Source of the DNA: Sipunculus nudus
Taxonomy: Eukaryota; Annelida; Sipuncula; Golfingiida; Sipunculidae
Length of the DNA: 64,000 nt
Direction: 5' to 3'
Assembly: GCA_026874595.1 (NCBI GenBank)
Contig: CM049318.1
Span: 55,939,250 to 56,003,249 of the forward strand
Shown here: positions 10,501 to 22,910 of the stretch, piece by piece
Position numbering within the stretch: position 1 is the stretch's first letter
Layout: the number at the start of each line of letters is the position of its first letter
Translations under genes and position numbers: made by a program
Notes under the pieces: model-generated
Told to the model about the DNA's origin: nothing
Database searches by the model: none
The model's input: only the letters and a program-made list of their open reading frames with translations

Positions 10501-12943
10501 ATTGTTGCTTATGCTCCGGTTCAAAAAGTTTAGAACTTACAATGTTCATATTCATGTCACACATGTACTAGAAAAGTAATGGTCCAGCATGGAATCATTA
10601 TACCTGATGCATATCCCATTGCACAGGTTCGCATTAGGCCCGTATGCCTTGTTATTAAGAGTATTTTTTTCTGGTCTCGAGATTAACTCGGACTAATTTC
10701 TCGAATCTTCAACTCAGAGTCCGAGGACAAGTCCAAATCCAGTCCCTCGAGTCCCTAGGTTTAGTCAGTCTCTGAAAAAAAAAAAGCACTCGAGTCCTAC
10801 ATCACTTTTAAATGCAACATTTAAATAAAATTTAGAAGGGGGTTTTATAGACCTACCAGCTTTTGAGAGATGATTCATACTTTCAGGTTATACTTAATAT
10901 GTTATACTATTGAGTGTGCGATCTCAAACATTATGATTAAAAGTTCTATGAACTTATAGGTCGTCCCAAGTTTTACATCATATATCATACATCAGTTTTA
11001 CATTATATCCCAAAAACAAGCACAACGACTATAATTATAAGTAAAAGGGCACTGTTGATTATAGAATGCATACTTAATTAAGGACTGTAATGAGTGCATT
11101 TATCACATATGATACCAGCATGCACATTATCCCTTCAACTATCCAAGCTTAACAATAGCGCATCGCTTTTCACATCCAATATATGATACAGCAAAGTTGA
11201 GAATAACTGGATAATATGGGACAATTGTCAAATACTACTGCAAAAGAAAATAATAACTGGTATAATTTGTAGTGTGTTATTCCGATGTAAACAGCTGTTT
11301 GTTGTAATAAACTTTCCTATGATCGACAAAATTTGTTTTTGTTGATGTCTCGGGTGGATTTAGAAGGATTAAGATTTTTTTTTATCTAAAAAAATATGGG
11401 AAATAAAACAATAAGCGTTTAATACTGAAACAGAGCTGGATTTTGCATCGTGATGCATTTGAATCTTTTAATCATTTTAAATTTCGCTCTTGCATTCTTC
11501 AATTTCAGTTCTACACAATGTGAGGAGGAAAACCTCGCCCTAACCGACCCCCTACCCCTGTGCCCCCCCCTTCTCAAATTCTGTATCCACCCCTGGGATT
11601 ACACTAACTTATACTTAATTAACAGGAAATTGTCGTTACTTGATGCTATCTATGTCTGCTGGTATGTCGGTGACTGTGGATTGGGAAACTGTCTGCCATA
11701 TTTGTGTGCAAATAATCGGCAAAAACATTATTTAACTAAATTAAAATCGTAGTAACAAAATATCAATATGTACGGGTGTTATCTGGTGAAGGTCCCATGG
11801 GGCTGGCAAAAGACTAGACCGAGGAAAGGGGGTCCCAACACTTAAAAATAAAAAAAAAAATAAAATAAAACAGAAATCATATAACGTTTGTTGACCCAAT
11901 AAAACCCTATAGGAAACATACAGCAAATACACAGTGTAGGCCTATAGTGGTTTTGAGTTACACAAAATCAGAATGTTCAGTTCAGAAGATATTACCTCAG
12001 CAAAATAATCCCATGATCTTACCAATATCTGGGACAATACCAAAAGCCATTGTAAGATCATATGGTGGCAAAACCCGAATCCTGTCAGCTTGTCACGCCA
12101 TACAAGGGACGAGTCCCAGGCTATATTTCCACTTGAGGAAAGGAGTTGAGCACCCGATGGTTTGTGGCTAGAACCAGCTTTTCTAAAATTATATTTAAGA
12201 CAAAAGACATTTGAGACAAATGCTCGGGTGAGAAAACCTTATTGGCAGGGTCAGCATATTAGAACGTTAATATGCTCATGCGTAGTTTTAGTATACCGAG
12301 ACAACAATATTTTACCTTGCATATCTGTAACCTGAGTTATACGAATAAATGTAATGTCTCTAAAACTATTCGGATATCGAGTTTCTACTGTATCATCTTT
12401 CACTACTCTTACTTATATACTGATCACAGTTGAACAAATATGATCTTAACACGAAATTCATATAGATCTATTACCCTTCCCAAAAGTACAATGGGAAGGA
12501 ATGGACCCACTTGAAAATATAACCGTACTCCATGCATGTAATAAAGTTTTCAAGTATATAATTTGATTATTCCTAAGCCGCCCCTTTTTCAATATTTCTG
12601 TACCAGGATTGTTGGGACATGGTTAACTGTATGTCTCACCTATTATACGCATCGAAGAAACCCCAACACTTTCAACTCGAGTTTAGCCACTTCTTGTCCC
12701 AGGCCACTATTTTGAATCCTGGCAGGCAATTTAAGTTACATTCAGCAGGATGGACAAATAAATGTCATATATAAAACACCTCTTTAAAACTTAATGTTTA
12801 CATATCCTTGCTTTCATAAATTTATTGACATTGACATGTCTGGTGTTTTCCTAGCTTGACTTCTGACTCCCTGATTTCCATTAGCCAATGAAATTCATTA
12901 TCTTGGAATATCTCGAAAAAAGAAAGTCATTGACTATCCTTTA
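10501..12943. other. Intergenic DNA without a supported gene
   Basis: This includes a second GAGTCC-rich patch (10670-10790). The ORF at 11450-11752 begins with a hydrophobic, signal-peptide-like stretch, but its middle is a C-rich segment that looks like repeat-derived DNA (a similar patch lies inverted near 17546). I do not call it a gene. Confidence 0.35.
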
Positions 12944-13131
12944 CAGTGAATCCTGTGTAATAAGACCACCCATGATACACGCAAAAGTGTTCTTAATTCT
13001 TGATTATTAAACAGGTCATTTATAACCAGTGTGAACGCTTTTGGTTTACTCAAGGGCGATCTTGATAGACAGGTGGTCTTATTAGACAGGTGGTCTTATT
13101 AGATAGGTGGTCTTTCAGACAGGTTCCACTG
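12944..13131 (+). mobile_element. MITE with Tc1/mariner-pogo-like terminal inverted repeats
   Basis: A 188-bp element has ends CAGTGAATCCTGTGTAATA and, inverted, CAGTGGAACCTGTCTGAAA, each followed by AGACCACC. It is flanked by TA on both sides (12942-12943 and 13132-13133), the target of Tc1/mariner superfamily elements. Near the right end, GACAGGTGGTCTTATTA is repeated in tandem. No coding capacity is left. The tips resemble those of the larger element at 28975-30283. Confidence 0.75.
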
Positions 13132-13920
13132 TATACCGTCTAACCCAGAACGGAAAAGTTATTGGTAATCTAATTTTATCTACGGCGTTTCCAAGCCTCT
13201 TATGGTTGAGAATAGTGACTGCAACTAGATGTGATGCTTTAACATTCCCAATTTAATTAGCTCTGTAATTATAACTGTACTTGTTCAGGAATGTTGCCAC
13301 TGACTGACTATATAGACAACGAAAGCTTACATTATGTAAACGGTGCCTGATATATGTAATATATAGAGGGCATAATTAAGTGTGTACCGACCTCTCTGGA
13401 GACCGATCACTAAATTAGTTTTAAAGGATAAATATAAACACGGTACTTATCCCGAATGTACATTGTTTAAATGAACTTCACTGGGTGAAAACGAAAATGT
13501 ACGGGCATTTCCGCTGGACACGGGCTGTTATCGATGATATTTAAAATAATATAACTATATGGCGTAATGCTTTTATGACCTATATGCGATAATTGGTTAG
13601 AACTGATACACCAGGTTCGCCTTTACAACATCGGGGACTATATTTATACAATCAACAATTAAGTTAATACATACACCCTAATGCATGGAAAATGAAACAT
13701 CTTTATTATTGTTATTTATTATTTTGGCAAGGTGACTTTATCTGCGACCCAGTTGATCATGCCGATTCAAAACAATTACAAGCAAACATTCTATTATTGC
13801 ACCGAGTGTAGGACGAGGTTTCAGATTCACTATATATGTAATGTGATATCAACGGCATTTAAATCAGTTGAGCTGATGCAATGTTCGTCATATTAATGAT
13901 AAAGAGAACGCAGATATAGA

Positions 13921-13982
<62 letters not shown>

Positions 13983-16206
13983 CTTGGGGTACTCGTAATC
14001 AGTAATCGTAATCGATTACTATTGATAACATTTTAAAATGTAATTGTAATTATAATCAATTACATTGAAAAATTGATCGTTATCATAGATATAATCCTAT
14101 AATTACTTTTCATATTGTATATGTTTTAAAGTGATCTGTATTATATATACATATTTGTAATTTAACATGTAAAATTCAACAGGATCAGTTATTGTTAACA
14201 TAAAATAAATTCAAATTTAGTATTTATTATTACAAAATTATTGATGAATAATACTCAATAGTCATTTGCGTAGGCAGCAATATATACATTTTTTCATTTT
14301 TGTTCAGGTTTCTCATTTCAGATATAGAATGCAGAAATGGGGATTGTTATATTCTGTGTCAAATGGACATAGGTACGGTTGGAACTAAAAAAAATGTTAT
14401 AATATGAGGAGTGTTTCCACTTGTACGGATTCGAACACGGTGCCCCATAAGGTGACATGTACGGCATGCAATTTCAGAACTCTCACAGTACGGTTCCCTG
14501 TTAATAATATGACTTGACACATTTTTTTGGTGTGGTGTTATATATAGGGGAAGATCATCTGAGACATATAATACATTAACAACGGATTCCTAAGCTGACC
14601 GTGACACAAGTAGCGACCCGCCATGCACTGAGTGGCCCTTCCTGGAATTTGGTTAAATAGAGGTTGGGGGGGGGGGGGGGGCAAATAGCCCCACCCCGAC
14701 TTTTTAGAAGGGGGGGGGGAGGGATGATCTATGTAATAACCCCCCTCCCTTGGCATTCAGAAAATAATATATATAAATTGGGAATGAAATATATATGACT
14801 TATAGAATTATAGACTGGTTCCATTTCTGAGTTTACTATGAAATAGTACATATCTTAACCTGGTTTAGAATTAACATATTCTGGAAAAATAATACATGTA
14901 CCTTATTTTCTTAATACACACACACATATATATATGTTTATAATAAAGTTTACCCAAATTTGATTACTCTCGCACAACTACGAGTCTTCCCCCACCCGTG
15001 AAGATAAATAAACGGCTCTGAAACAGAGGCCTTTACACACGCTCAGATAGGTTTGTTTCTAAAGCAATATGTATGGGCCTCTCCAAAGTGCACGAATATT
15101 AGCCCACTGGCTGTTCACATGACAACCGTTGCCTGGTTTGTAGGGCGCGAGGGCAGTGCTCATGAGTATTCATGATATGAATATGCTATCAGGGTCACGC
15201 ATAATTCATCTTTAGGTTAATCGACTGCTGACGGCCAGGAGAGCTGTGCTGCTGTGGATAGATGTACCGATATGACACCTATTTAACCATCATCTGTCCT
15301 ACTCCGCACGCTTCATAGCGTAGGTATGGCGATTGCTGCCTCAGAGCTGTTGTTTTTACATTTGTATTGACAAATGGCCGAGAACGGAGTGATATCAATT
15401 GAAGACCGGTGGTGTGCATCACACTCTCTCACAGAGCTTATAAGCTAGACCCATAAAGGCAGGTATCGACCAAGTCACGGTCACTATTAATAGGAACCAC
15501 CCAGAAGTCTGCACTGAACACTGGACCAGGCTAAACTAAGACAAGGGGCGGATAAAATGCTCGATGTATGGAATCTGCGACCCTTCCTGGACTTTTCGCT
15601 CCTACAGCCACAAAAAGGGTCACACCTGAAACTATGGACCTATTAGAGGACATTGCTATACAATAAATGACGGTGGCAAAGAACTGTTGTCACGCAACTT
15701 CTCTGTAGCCACGCCCAGGAAATTTCATTATTTGGTGTTGATGTGCCAGGAATGATGCCAAATATTTCTTATGGTTAGTCATTTCCAAACTTGGTAGTAA
15801 ATCATGAAACATTTTACACTATTTTGTATATTTTTGTGAAGAGTCATCGCCTTGCATCTATCAGAAACTACGCCAGTGAACTCGGCCCATGGAAAACTCC
15901 CGCCTGGATGTACCCCGTCGACGTTGCGCGGACCTGTAAAAACTGGATAATTGGTAATATACGAGTCCATTCAAATCAGCATTTAGAATCGAATACCGAT
16001 CATGTGAGTGACCAAGATTTCCAGTTTTAAACATATATCGTGTTAAAATTGAAACGAACTGAGGGGAAAATATTGGGAACTGTAGGGAAAACTGTATGTT
16101 GAATACATGGTTTTGATATAAATTGTTCAGACAAGTGAAACAAACGAGGTAAAACTAAGTATTCATAATTTTAATCTCAGTGTTTGAAGTTGGAAGCCGT
16201 CCCGTG
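13132..16206. other. Intergenic DNA upstream of GPCR paralogue 2
   Basis: Contents: a GT/GA microsatellite (13921-13978), a run of ATTAC-rich sequence (about 13990-14070), G-homopolymer runs near 14665-14681 and 14710-14718, and otherwise nothing recognised. 5' UTR or promoter sequence of the gene at 16207 may lie at the right end. A run ending in ATCTCAG at 16174-16180 could be a splice acceptor. Confidence 0.35.
13921..13978 (+). repeat. (GT)n-(GA)n compound microsatellite
   Basis: About 13 GT dinucleotides are followed directly by about 16 GA dinucleotides. Confidence 0.9.
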
Positions 16207-17178
16207 ATGAATTTCTCTGACAGCAAACGTCACGTGACAAACACGGTATTCTGCATGAGTAAACCGAGTATAAGTCGGGTTTTTTTAACCTTGGAGATTG
16301 CACTCTTATTGACAGCGATCCTCATCACTATATTTTCTTTGTACGTCGTCTTCCACTGGATCGAGAAAATGTATAGAAACATACCTCGAAATACTTACAT
16401 TGGAATGATATTTCCAATTATGTTTTTGACTACGCACGCGATCATCACAGAGAAAATTAGTGACCCATTGTGCAAGGAGAGTATGCAAATTAGTTTCCAA
16501 TTGGCAGCACAAAGCGCAGTGGGTGTGACACTAGCAGTTCAAAGTATCATTGCAACGATTGCAAATTTTGCATCGGTAAGGTTCACCTTAGTCACGTGCA
16601 GTCCCTCTCGCAATTTATTGGTTTGTGTTCTAGCCTGCAGTATCACTTCCTCATTTGCATTTGGTAATATTATTATAGCCAGTTACAAAAGTAATGGTTT
16701 ATTTTGCCGTAGACTACACGATCGGAATGCCAACTTTATAATGACGTACCTATCCTTAAACGGGATCTTTGTGGTTGCATGTATTATTGGGTATGTTTTA
16801 CGGTTGTACAAGATAAAAAAGAATGAACCCATTTTAGGATTAAAGGCTGCAAGACAGAGTCGTCGGCCCGTAATTACTGGAGTTATCTTAACGAGTTTGT
16901 ATATACCCATTTGGTGGCCGTATACAGTGACGATGTATGTAGCTCATTCAAAGATGACATCTCTATCCGGGAAATATTGTGACGTCACCACAGCTCTTTC
17001 ACTAGGTGGTTACGTCTACATGGTGACGTTTCCACTGGTATACGGGAGACGGGGACACAGGGTAAGAAAAGGATTTGGTCAGTTTTACAACTTTATCAAA
17101 GGGAGAATAAGACACGCCTACGTTCAAACAAGACACGACACCATGGAAGAACTGACTCTTAATGGTGCCGAGACGTGA
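16207..17178 (+). CDS. Intronless atypical rhodopsin-like GPCR, paralogue 2
   Basis: The first ATG of the frame is at 16207 (the frame is open from a GTG at 16180) and the TGA is at 17176-17178, giving 323 residues. N2 lies in an N-F-S glycosylation sequon. Seven hydrophobic segments are evident. C89 (top of TM3) and C167 (loop 2) match the class A disulfide pair. WWPY is at 236-239, and FPLVY at 275-279 replaces NPxxY. The DRY position reads SII, and both the TM1 asparagine and the TM4 tryptophan are missing. Shared with the other paralogues: W-I-E-K-x-x-R-N in loop 1, C-K-E-S-M-Q at TM3, G-V-T-L-A, and the T-C-S-P stretch before TM4. Closest to the gene at 5350 (for example RFTLVTC and YKIKKNE in both). 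Plasma-membrane receptor of unknown ligand. Confidence 0.75.
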   Translation: MNFSDSKRHVTNTVFCMSKPSISRVFLTLEIALLLTAILITIFSLYVVFHWIEKMYRNIPRNTYIGMIFPIMFLTTHAIITEKISDPLCKESMQISFQLAAQSAVGVTLAVQSIIATIANFASVRFTLVTCSPSRNLLVCVLACSITSSFAFGNIIIASYKSNGLFCRRLHDRNANFIMTYLSLNGIFVVACIIGYVLRLYKIKKNEPILGLKAARQSRRPVITGVILTSLYIPIWWPYTVTMYVAHSKMTSLSGKYCDVTTALSLGGYVYMVTFPLVYGRRGHRVRKGFGQFYNFIKGRIRHAYVQTRHDTMEELTLNGAET

Positions 17179-17830
17179 GCGGACCTTGTGAATCAGCAGA
17201 GAGATATCCCTATGTGTTTATGTAGGTCATTTCTTGTCATCTGCAGCCTTCATAATTCTCTCGGATTTTAATTTGGTATTTTATAAATATATTACTAAAT
17301 GGAGAACTAACCCCTGTCTGATGGTGCTAATACATAGATATATTCATGTGCATACGTGTATAAATTTCTATACACCTTCATTAAAACTTACGTATATATA
17401 TGTATATGTTCATAATGGAGACAGAATGGTCTGTCTGATACATTTGTAATTTAGAGAAATATAACATTAGAGTTTTGTTTCATCTTGAAAATCTAATTTA
17501 ACAAAAGCGTCACAAAGAAAGGTATTTTTTTATTTTTTAAAAGTAACAGGGGCGGGTCTAGGATTTTGGAAGTAGAGGGGTCCAAGCCAGAAAGAATGAC
17601 CAGAAACCTATACTTAACACTTTCCTTAGGTCTGGAATATGGGGCCTCAAAAACTGGTTTGAAATTTTGATACTGAAGTATTATGCCACATGCCTATTAA
17701 TGACCGTAACCTTTTATCATTCTGAGGATCGACTATTCTGGAATTCAGAATATGTAAGTGATCACCATGATTTCAAGAGATTTTTCAAGAGGCAATTTTG
17801 ACATTGTGTTATTCGCGAGCCCATCTTGAT

Positions 17831-17881
<51 letters not shown>

Positions 17882-17882
17882 T

Positions 17883-17918
<36 letters not shown>

Positions 17919-17950
17919 CACAACCGCTAGTTGACTAAAAATAAACTATG
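17179..17950. other. Spacer between GPCR paralogue 2 and the tandem duplication
   Basis: No gene is seen. AT microsatellites occupy about 17830-17878 and 17886-17914, immediately left of the duplication boundary at about 17951. Confidence 0.45.
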
Positions 17951-19974
17951 TATCGATAGTTACTCAGCCAAGTTTGTGTAAATTGATTTGTACATGTCTG
18001 CAGAATATGGTAGGTTACTTTTGGCTCTGGAAGTAAAAATTAAATAACATGGATGAGCAATAAAATTAAAAGAAATGAGATGTAAAACAGATGGCGCAGG
18101 TATATACAGAGGAACTATATACCAAGAAGTTCATTATGTCTCAACCCTTGGTTTTACACTAATATGTACACTGCTGTAATGCTCACTGAGAACTCTTGGA
18201 AGATGCGGCTTCCATGTTTTTGTAGTATTTCTTAACGCATGCCAGAGGTGGACTTCTTGTTTATATCTACAGTATAAAGTAAGTTTAGGTTTGTCAGTTT
18301 ATCACAAGGAATATTGAGAGTGTAACTACACCTACTAGAGCATCTCTCTTATTTTTACCGACAATGTGGGACGGGCCACTATATACGTACATATTTATGT
18401 TTATATAATTGTATATGATTTAAGAAATAATTATAATTTTTATAAAATAAGCCATGTCTTTGACAAGTGTTTCATAACTACGTTGCTGATACTACGGGGT
18501 TGTACAATTAAGAGGATTGTAGAGCTTGTAACAAATCACCAACAGTGCTTATTTTTTCTAATAAATAAAAGCGTTTTTCCATTGTTAACTCTTGGATATT
18601 GTTCCTTGACCTGTTACCAGTCACACGAGGGTAAAGCTTTCCCATATACTTATTGTTATCCTTGAATAGTATCGGTACAACTATGTTCTAACTATAAATG
18701 CGTACTATTTCTGTTACATCCCATGTACATAGGAACTGCTGCAATCAAACTAAATTTCCGAAACTTCATCTCTAATATGAAATTGCACCTGAATAGTTGT
18801 AAACAATGTGTTAAAACCGTTGGGCCTTGTGGATTTTCATTTAGGTATAGTTTTCCCGGAAAGGATATTGTCATCCTGAATTCGGGCAACACGTTTGTAT
18901 CATAGGCCCGGGATCGAGCATGGGAAGATATGTGTACTGACACCGGTATAAAAAGAATGGACGCCCTACAAAGTGAACAACAAGAACATCGCTTATCATA
19001 AAGGCGTCATTTTAATTTGCGCAAATGTATCAATTATAACAAAAAAAGAGAGGAATGGTTTACATAAACGTTCATGGACACGTTTCAGTACAGTGATATC
19101 AAGTACATTTTCAAATCTTAAATTTAACTTTATCTTTACCATTTACATTAAGAAAATGTTGACCATTAATAAATAAAATCCCCGACGACTTTATTTGGCA
19201 AGATTTCTTCGACAAATGTTAATCCTCTCAACCATTGATTCCAGTAAAAAATAACTAAAGGCACGGAAATACATTCAATAAGGGGTATTTTCCAATCTAT
19301 GGGTAAAAGGAAATTATGAAAGAGAGAACAAAGTATGAAGATTAGTACATTTCGGTCTCAGTCAATATGCCAATTTAGAATAACACAGGTTAATTCATTC
19401 TTTGAACGAGAGATGTATTTAAACAATTGCTATATAATTTAAAGTTAAAAAAAAGTAGTATAAATAACGATAGTCAAACTCGATGGTTGCAAAACGGGCC
19501 AGCTCTGCCCGCCAGAATGGGCGGGCCCAAATAGATCACACTAGTTCACCGCGTTCACAGATTTTCACTTAAGGGCGCCTATTGGAGACCACAGGAATTG
19601 TTTTCAAATTACTTGTACATTATGTCAAAATAATTTGGTCAGAACACCTTAAAAGACACTATTTCAATACTCTAAAGTTTTTTAGAACCATTGACCTCGG
19701 CTCACTGCATTACACAATTTCACAAATGTATTTGCTTATCTTAATTATTTAATACATTAATCATAGAATCTCTAATTTTCTGGTCACAGATTTAATGATA
19801 GAGTACTACTGACAAACAGTAGTGTAGCATTTATTATTGGAAAATCCTCAACCGTTCAAACAAAACTTTTAAGTTTGGTGCATGGAGAAGCCCGGAAAGC
19901 AGATATTTTACTTATTAAAGTTTCTCCTTCGAATACTTAGGCCAACTGTCACTTACGGCTCGCACACACACGCA

Positions 19975-19978
<4 letters not shown>

Positions 19979-20021
<43 letters not shown>

Positions 20022-20069
20022 AACTAGAATACACAGAAAAGTCGGAAATTGAATGGCTATTCATACTCA

Positions 20070-20139
<70 letters not shown>
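19979..20139 (+). repeat. AT, CT and TA microsatellites in duplication unit 1
   Basis: (AT)n lies at 19979-20019 and (CT)n followed by (TA)n at about 20073-20139. The equivalent tracts in unit 2 are at 24937-24979 and 25036-25107. The 80-residue ORF at 20018-20260 is a translation of these tracts. Confidence 0.9.
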
Positions 20140-20150
<11 letters not shown>

Positions 20151-21582
20151 ATTTGACTCTCCTTCAAATGGACTCCTTGATCCACGACGCTCCTAAATGT
20201 TTAATCGAGTTGGAGTGGTTTCCACCTCCAACTGGAGACATTCGATGTGTCGGGAGCTAATCAATGGCAACCATGGTACCTATGGTTACAGACGACAGTT
20301 ACAAGTTAGACAGGGGCTGGGCCTTCTTCGAGTAGAATGTATCAAACAGTTAGTGCAATAACATTGCATCACCATCAGGTAAACAGCATGTGAACGTCAT
20401 GAGTCAAATGGATTAAATCAACAAGGATATCAAATTGTGGTTTAAGAACCACTACGAACACGACAACAGATCGACACAGCCATGTAGCTGTCATGATCGA
20501 TAGCCATGCTGTAGTACTGTAAACATACGGCCTCCACGATATTATGTGAATTCAGAGTAAATAACGAGTGTTAAGATGGATGCCGTATAATCTTAACCAA
20601 GTGCCATTGTCTTTCTATTTGTAAAAATGCCTGTCACCAAAGAAGCAGACATATATTGACAGCTTTAAAAGTCGGACAGAGACCAGTCTACAGGTACGCA
20701 TAATTGGCATAGCTCAGTCTACAGTTACGCATAATGGAAAAATTATTGACCAAGGATTAATGAAGTAGCATCTGTGGCAATAATGGAACCTACCGGTAGA
20801 AGCCATCTTTCCTGCTAATTAGAGACCAAGACACATGGATTGCAGGTTGATCATATTTATATAGCCGGGAATACAGGACTCTGTAGGCATTTACATTTGA
20901 CGGATAGAGTATACTTTGAGTCGTCACGGCAGTCACACGGCAAACTGCACTGCATTGGTCATCCATCCGATTTCAACCATTCGCTGTGGAGAATCTTTTA
21001 TTTTGATATTAAGTTATTAATACATGTGAACGCACAAACTTAAGTATGACTGCCACCTCTATGGGATTGTCATGTCAATTATATTACCCCTTTGAAACGT
21101 GCCAGAGTGCACTCATAAATTCAAGAAACTGGCCGGGATATTTACCAATACGGAATTATTAAGGAAAAGCGTGGGTGTTATGAGAAAGTACGCACATTTT
21201 TTAACGGTTATTTGGTTCATTTTGACTGACAATGTACTTGTAGGCCAAGCGGCGTTTTAAAAAATGAAGAAAATGTTTGTTTCCACATCGAGATTTCAGT
21301 GCTAGTTTCGACATAACAAGTTCTGCCACTGTGACATCTCGGCAAACTCTCGAAAATTATCCAGATTAGAAAAACGCCCACTTACATTAATATCGAACGC
21401 TGTGTGCGTATAGGTACAGCTAAAATCAGTGTATGTGAACATATAATTGATCATACTATAAAGAGTTTACTCAGCTATTACCTTCGATTGACATTTGTAC
21501 CCAAAGTTTAAAGTATTGTACCTAAAAAAAGGTAAATACTAGCTATTGAAGTTGATTGGATGAAAGCACCCACTTCTTCACC

Positions 21583-22530
21583 ATGGAATTGTTAAGCATC
21601 AATGGAACGAACACTAGCTCGTACGCCAGGGGCACAAAGTATGAAATAAGCAGTGTTTCTCGGATATTCATGTACTTGCAAATTGTACTTTTAATTATAG
21701 CGATAACATTAAACGGTTCGTTCATATGGGTTGTTCTTCGCTGGATAGAAAGAAAAGCAAGGAATGCAGCACAGAAAATCAACATCAGTATCACTTTCTC
21801 AATCCTATATTTAATAACACGTACAGTTTTAACTGGGATATTGAAAAATAAACTTTGTATGGATAGTATGCAAGTTATTCTTCAACTGGCTGCCATGACT
21901 ACTGTTGGAGTGACGTTAACTCTACAAGCGTCTTTCGGTATAATGGTAATGTATGGAGCATTGCATTGTACCTTAGCATTCTGCACCCCAGGTCGTTTGG
22001 CTATGGTTATTTCTGCGGCCTGGAGTCTAGTGGCATCAGTTGCACTAACTTATGTTTCAATCGCTGCTGTTAATAAACGTGACGCATTTTGCGATCTGCT
22101 CTATAAACAAAATATACAACTGATCATGACGTTGCTCGTTCTTAATGGTATAGCCGTGATTACATTTTCAGTGGAGTTTATGTTACTTTACTGTAAAGCT
22201 TCGAAGGATAGAAGTAATCTTAAAAGGCACAGTCTCATCACAGACTTGCTCAAGTATTTGCTGTACCTATTATTATGGTGGCCATATGGAATAACAGTAT
22301 ACCTGACTCATACAGACGACCCTACACAGAACAACCGCTATGATCTTCTTAAGAATTGCTTAGCCTTGCTTGGATACATATATTCTATAATGAGTCCTAT
22401 AATATATATAGTAAGAGGCAAGCTGCCACGGCGAGGATATAGGTGTATGTTTAATTACCTCAGAAGAAAAACAGGAATCACAAGCTGTAGCTCTGGACAA
22501 GAGAACATTAGACTTAGACCACGTTCTTGA
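21583..22530 (+). CDS. Intronless atypical rhodopsin-like GPCR, paralogue 3a (tandem duplicate)
   Basis: The start is the ATG at 21583, in the favourable context ACCATGG; the TTG at 21556 only extends the frame. The protein has 315 residues. The N-terminus is extracellular with two N-glycosylation sequons (N7-G-T, N10-T-S), followed by seven hydrophobic segments. C92 and C170 give the TM3-loop 2 disulfide. N44 is in TM1, W147 in TM4, WWPY at 232-235 and SPIIY at 271-275. The DRY position reads ASF. The C-tail is short, with a basic stretch after TM7 (V-R-G-K-L-P-R-R-G). It shares the loop-1 W-I-E-R-K-x-R-N and the C-M-D-S-M-Q signature with the paralogues. Its copy at 26554 differs at 11 residues, five of them between 167 and 182 (loop 2 and the start of TM5). 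Ligand unknown. Confidence 0.8.
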   Translation: MELLSINGTNTSSYARGTKYEISSVSRIFMYLQIVLLIIAITLNGSFIWVVLRWIERKARNAAQKINISITFSILYLITRTVLTGILKNKLCMDSMQVILQLAAMTTVGVTLTLQASFGIMVMYGALHCTLAFCTPGRLAMVISAAWSLVASVALTYVSIAAVNKRDAFCDLLYKQNIQLIMTLLVLNGIAVITFSVEFMLLYCKASKDRSNLKRHSLITDLLKYLLYLLLWWPYGITVYLTHTDDPTQNNRYDLLKNCLALLGYIYSIMSPIIYIVRGKLPRRGYRCMFNYLRRKTGITSCSSGQENIRLRPRS

Positions 22531-22910
22531 TACAAAACTTTATGAAGCGTTTTCTATTTAATATTTCGTTGATTACAAACGAAAACGTAATAATTCTGTT
22601 AATATTGTATAACTGTCTTTAGAAAATTAAAATGTTGTTTATACGAGTAGTAGTCTTTTTTTTCAAAAACATCATACTTTAATTAGCCTACATAAGGGAA
22701 ACGTGTAAAATTCGAGAACAAAACTGATGAAAACTACAGAAGATATAACGACATGATCACCAATGTTTATTTTTCCTTAATTCATATAAATTACAAGTAA
22801 CTTCTAAATTGACTACAGAAACTGTGCATAGATTTGCATCAGTTACGTAAAAATAAAATTGTTATAAAAGTTTATTTTGATACCACGGTCACAAATACAA
22901 AGGATTAGAG
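22531..22910. other. 3' flank of GPCR 3a up to the duplication junction
   Basis: This is non-coding. The junction between the two duplication units falls at about 22908-22910. The corresponding flank of unit 2 (27502-27879) is nearly identical and then diverges at ACGTCTACG, which marks the right edge of the duplication. Confidence 0.6.

Larger units (their letters stand above)
17951..22907 (+). repeat. Tandem segmental duplication, unit 1 (about 4.96 kb)
   Basis: The unit runs from TATCGATAGTTACTCAGCC to ACAAATACAAAGGATT, where it meets the start of unit 2 (TATTGATAGTTACTCAGCC at 22911). It contains one GPCR gene at its right end and a shared landmark order: a CA/TA microsatellite, a CT then TA microsatellite (20075-20139), then the upstream region and gene. 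Similarity to unit 2 is high throughout. By eye it is about 98% from 21050 to the gene end and about 93% in a sampled stretch near 18721-18905. Confidence 0.9.

Noticed and set aside
11450-11752. 100-residue ORF with a signal-peptide-like start.
   Set aside because: The middle is a C-rich segment resembling repeat-derived DNA also seen inverted near 17546; there is no domain and no paralogue.
18366-19176. Short ORFs present in both duplication units (18366/23332, 18692/23659, 18973/23940).
   Set aside because: Their presence in both units only reflects the duplication. The 18723-18905 frame differs at about 10 of 60 residues between copies, far more than the receptor gene, so no protein constraint is visible.
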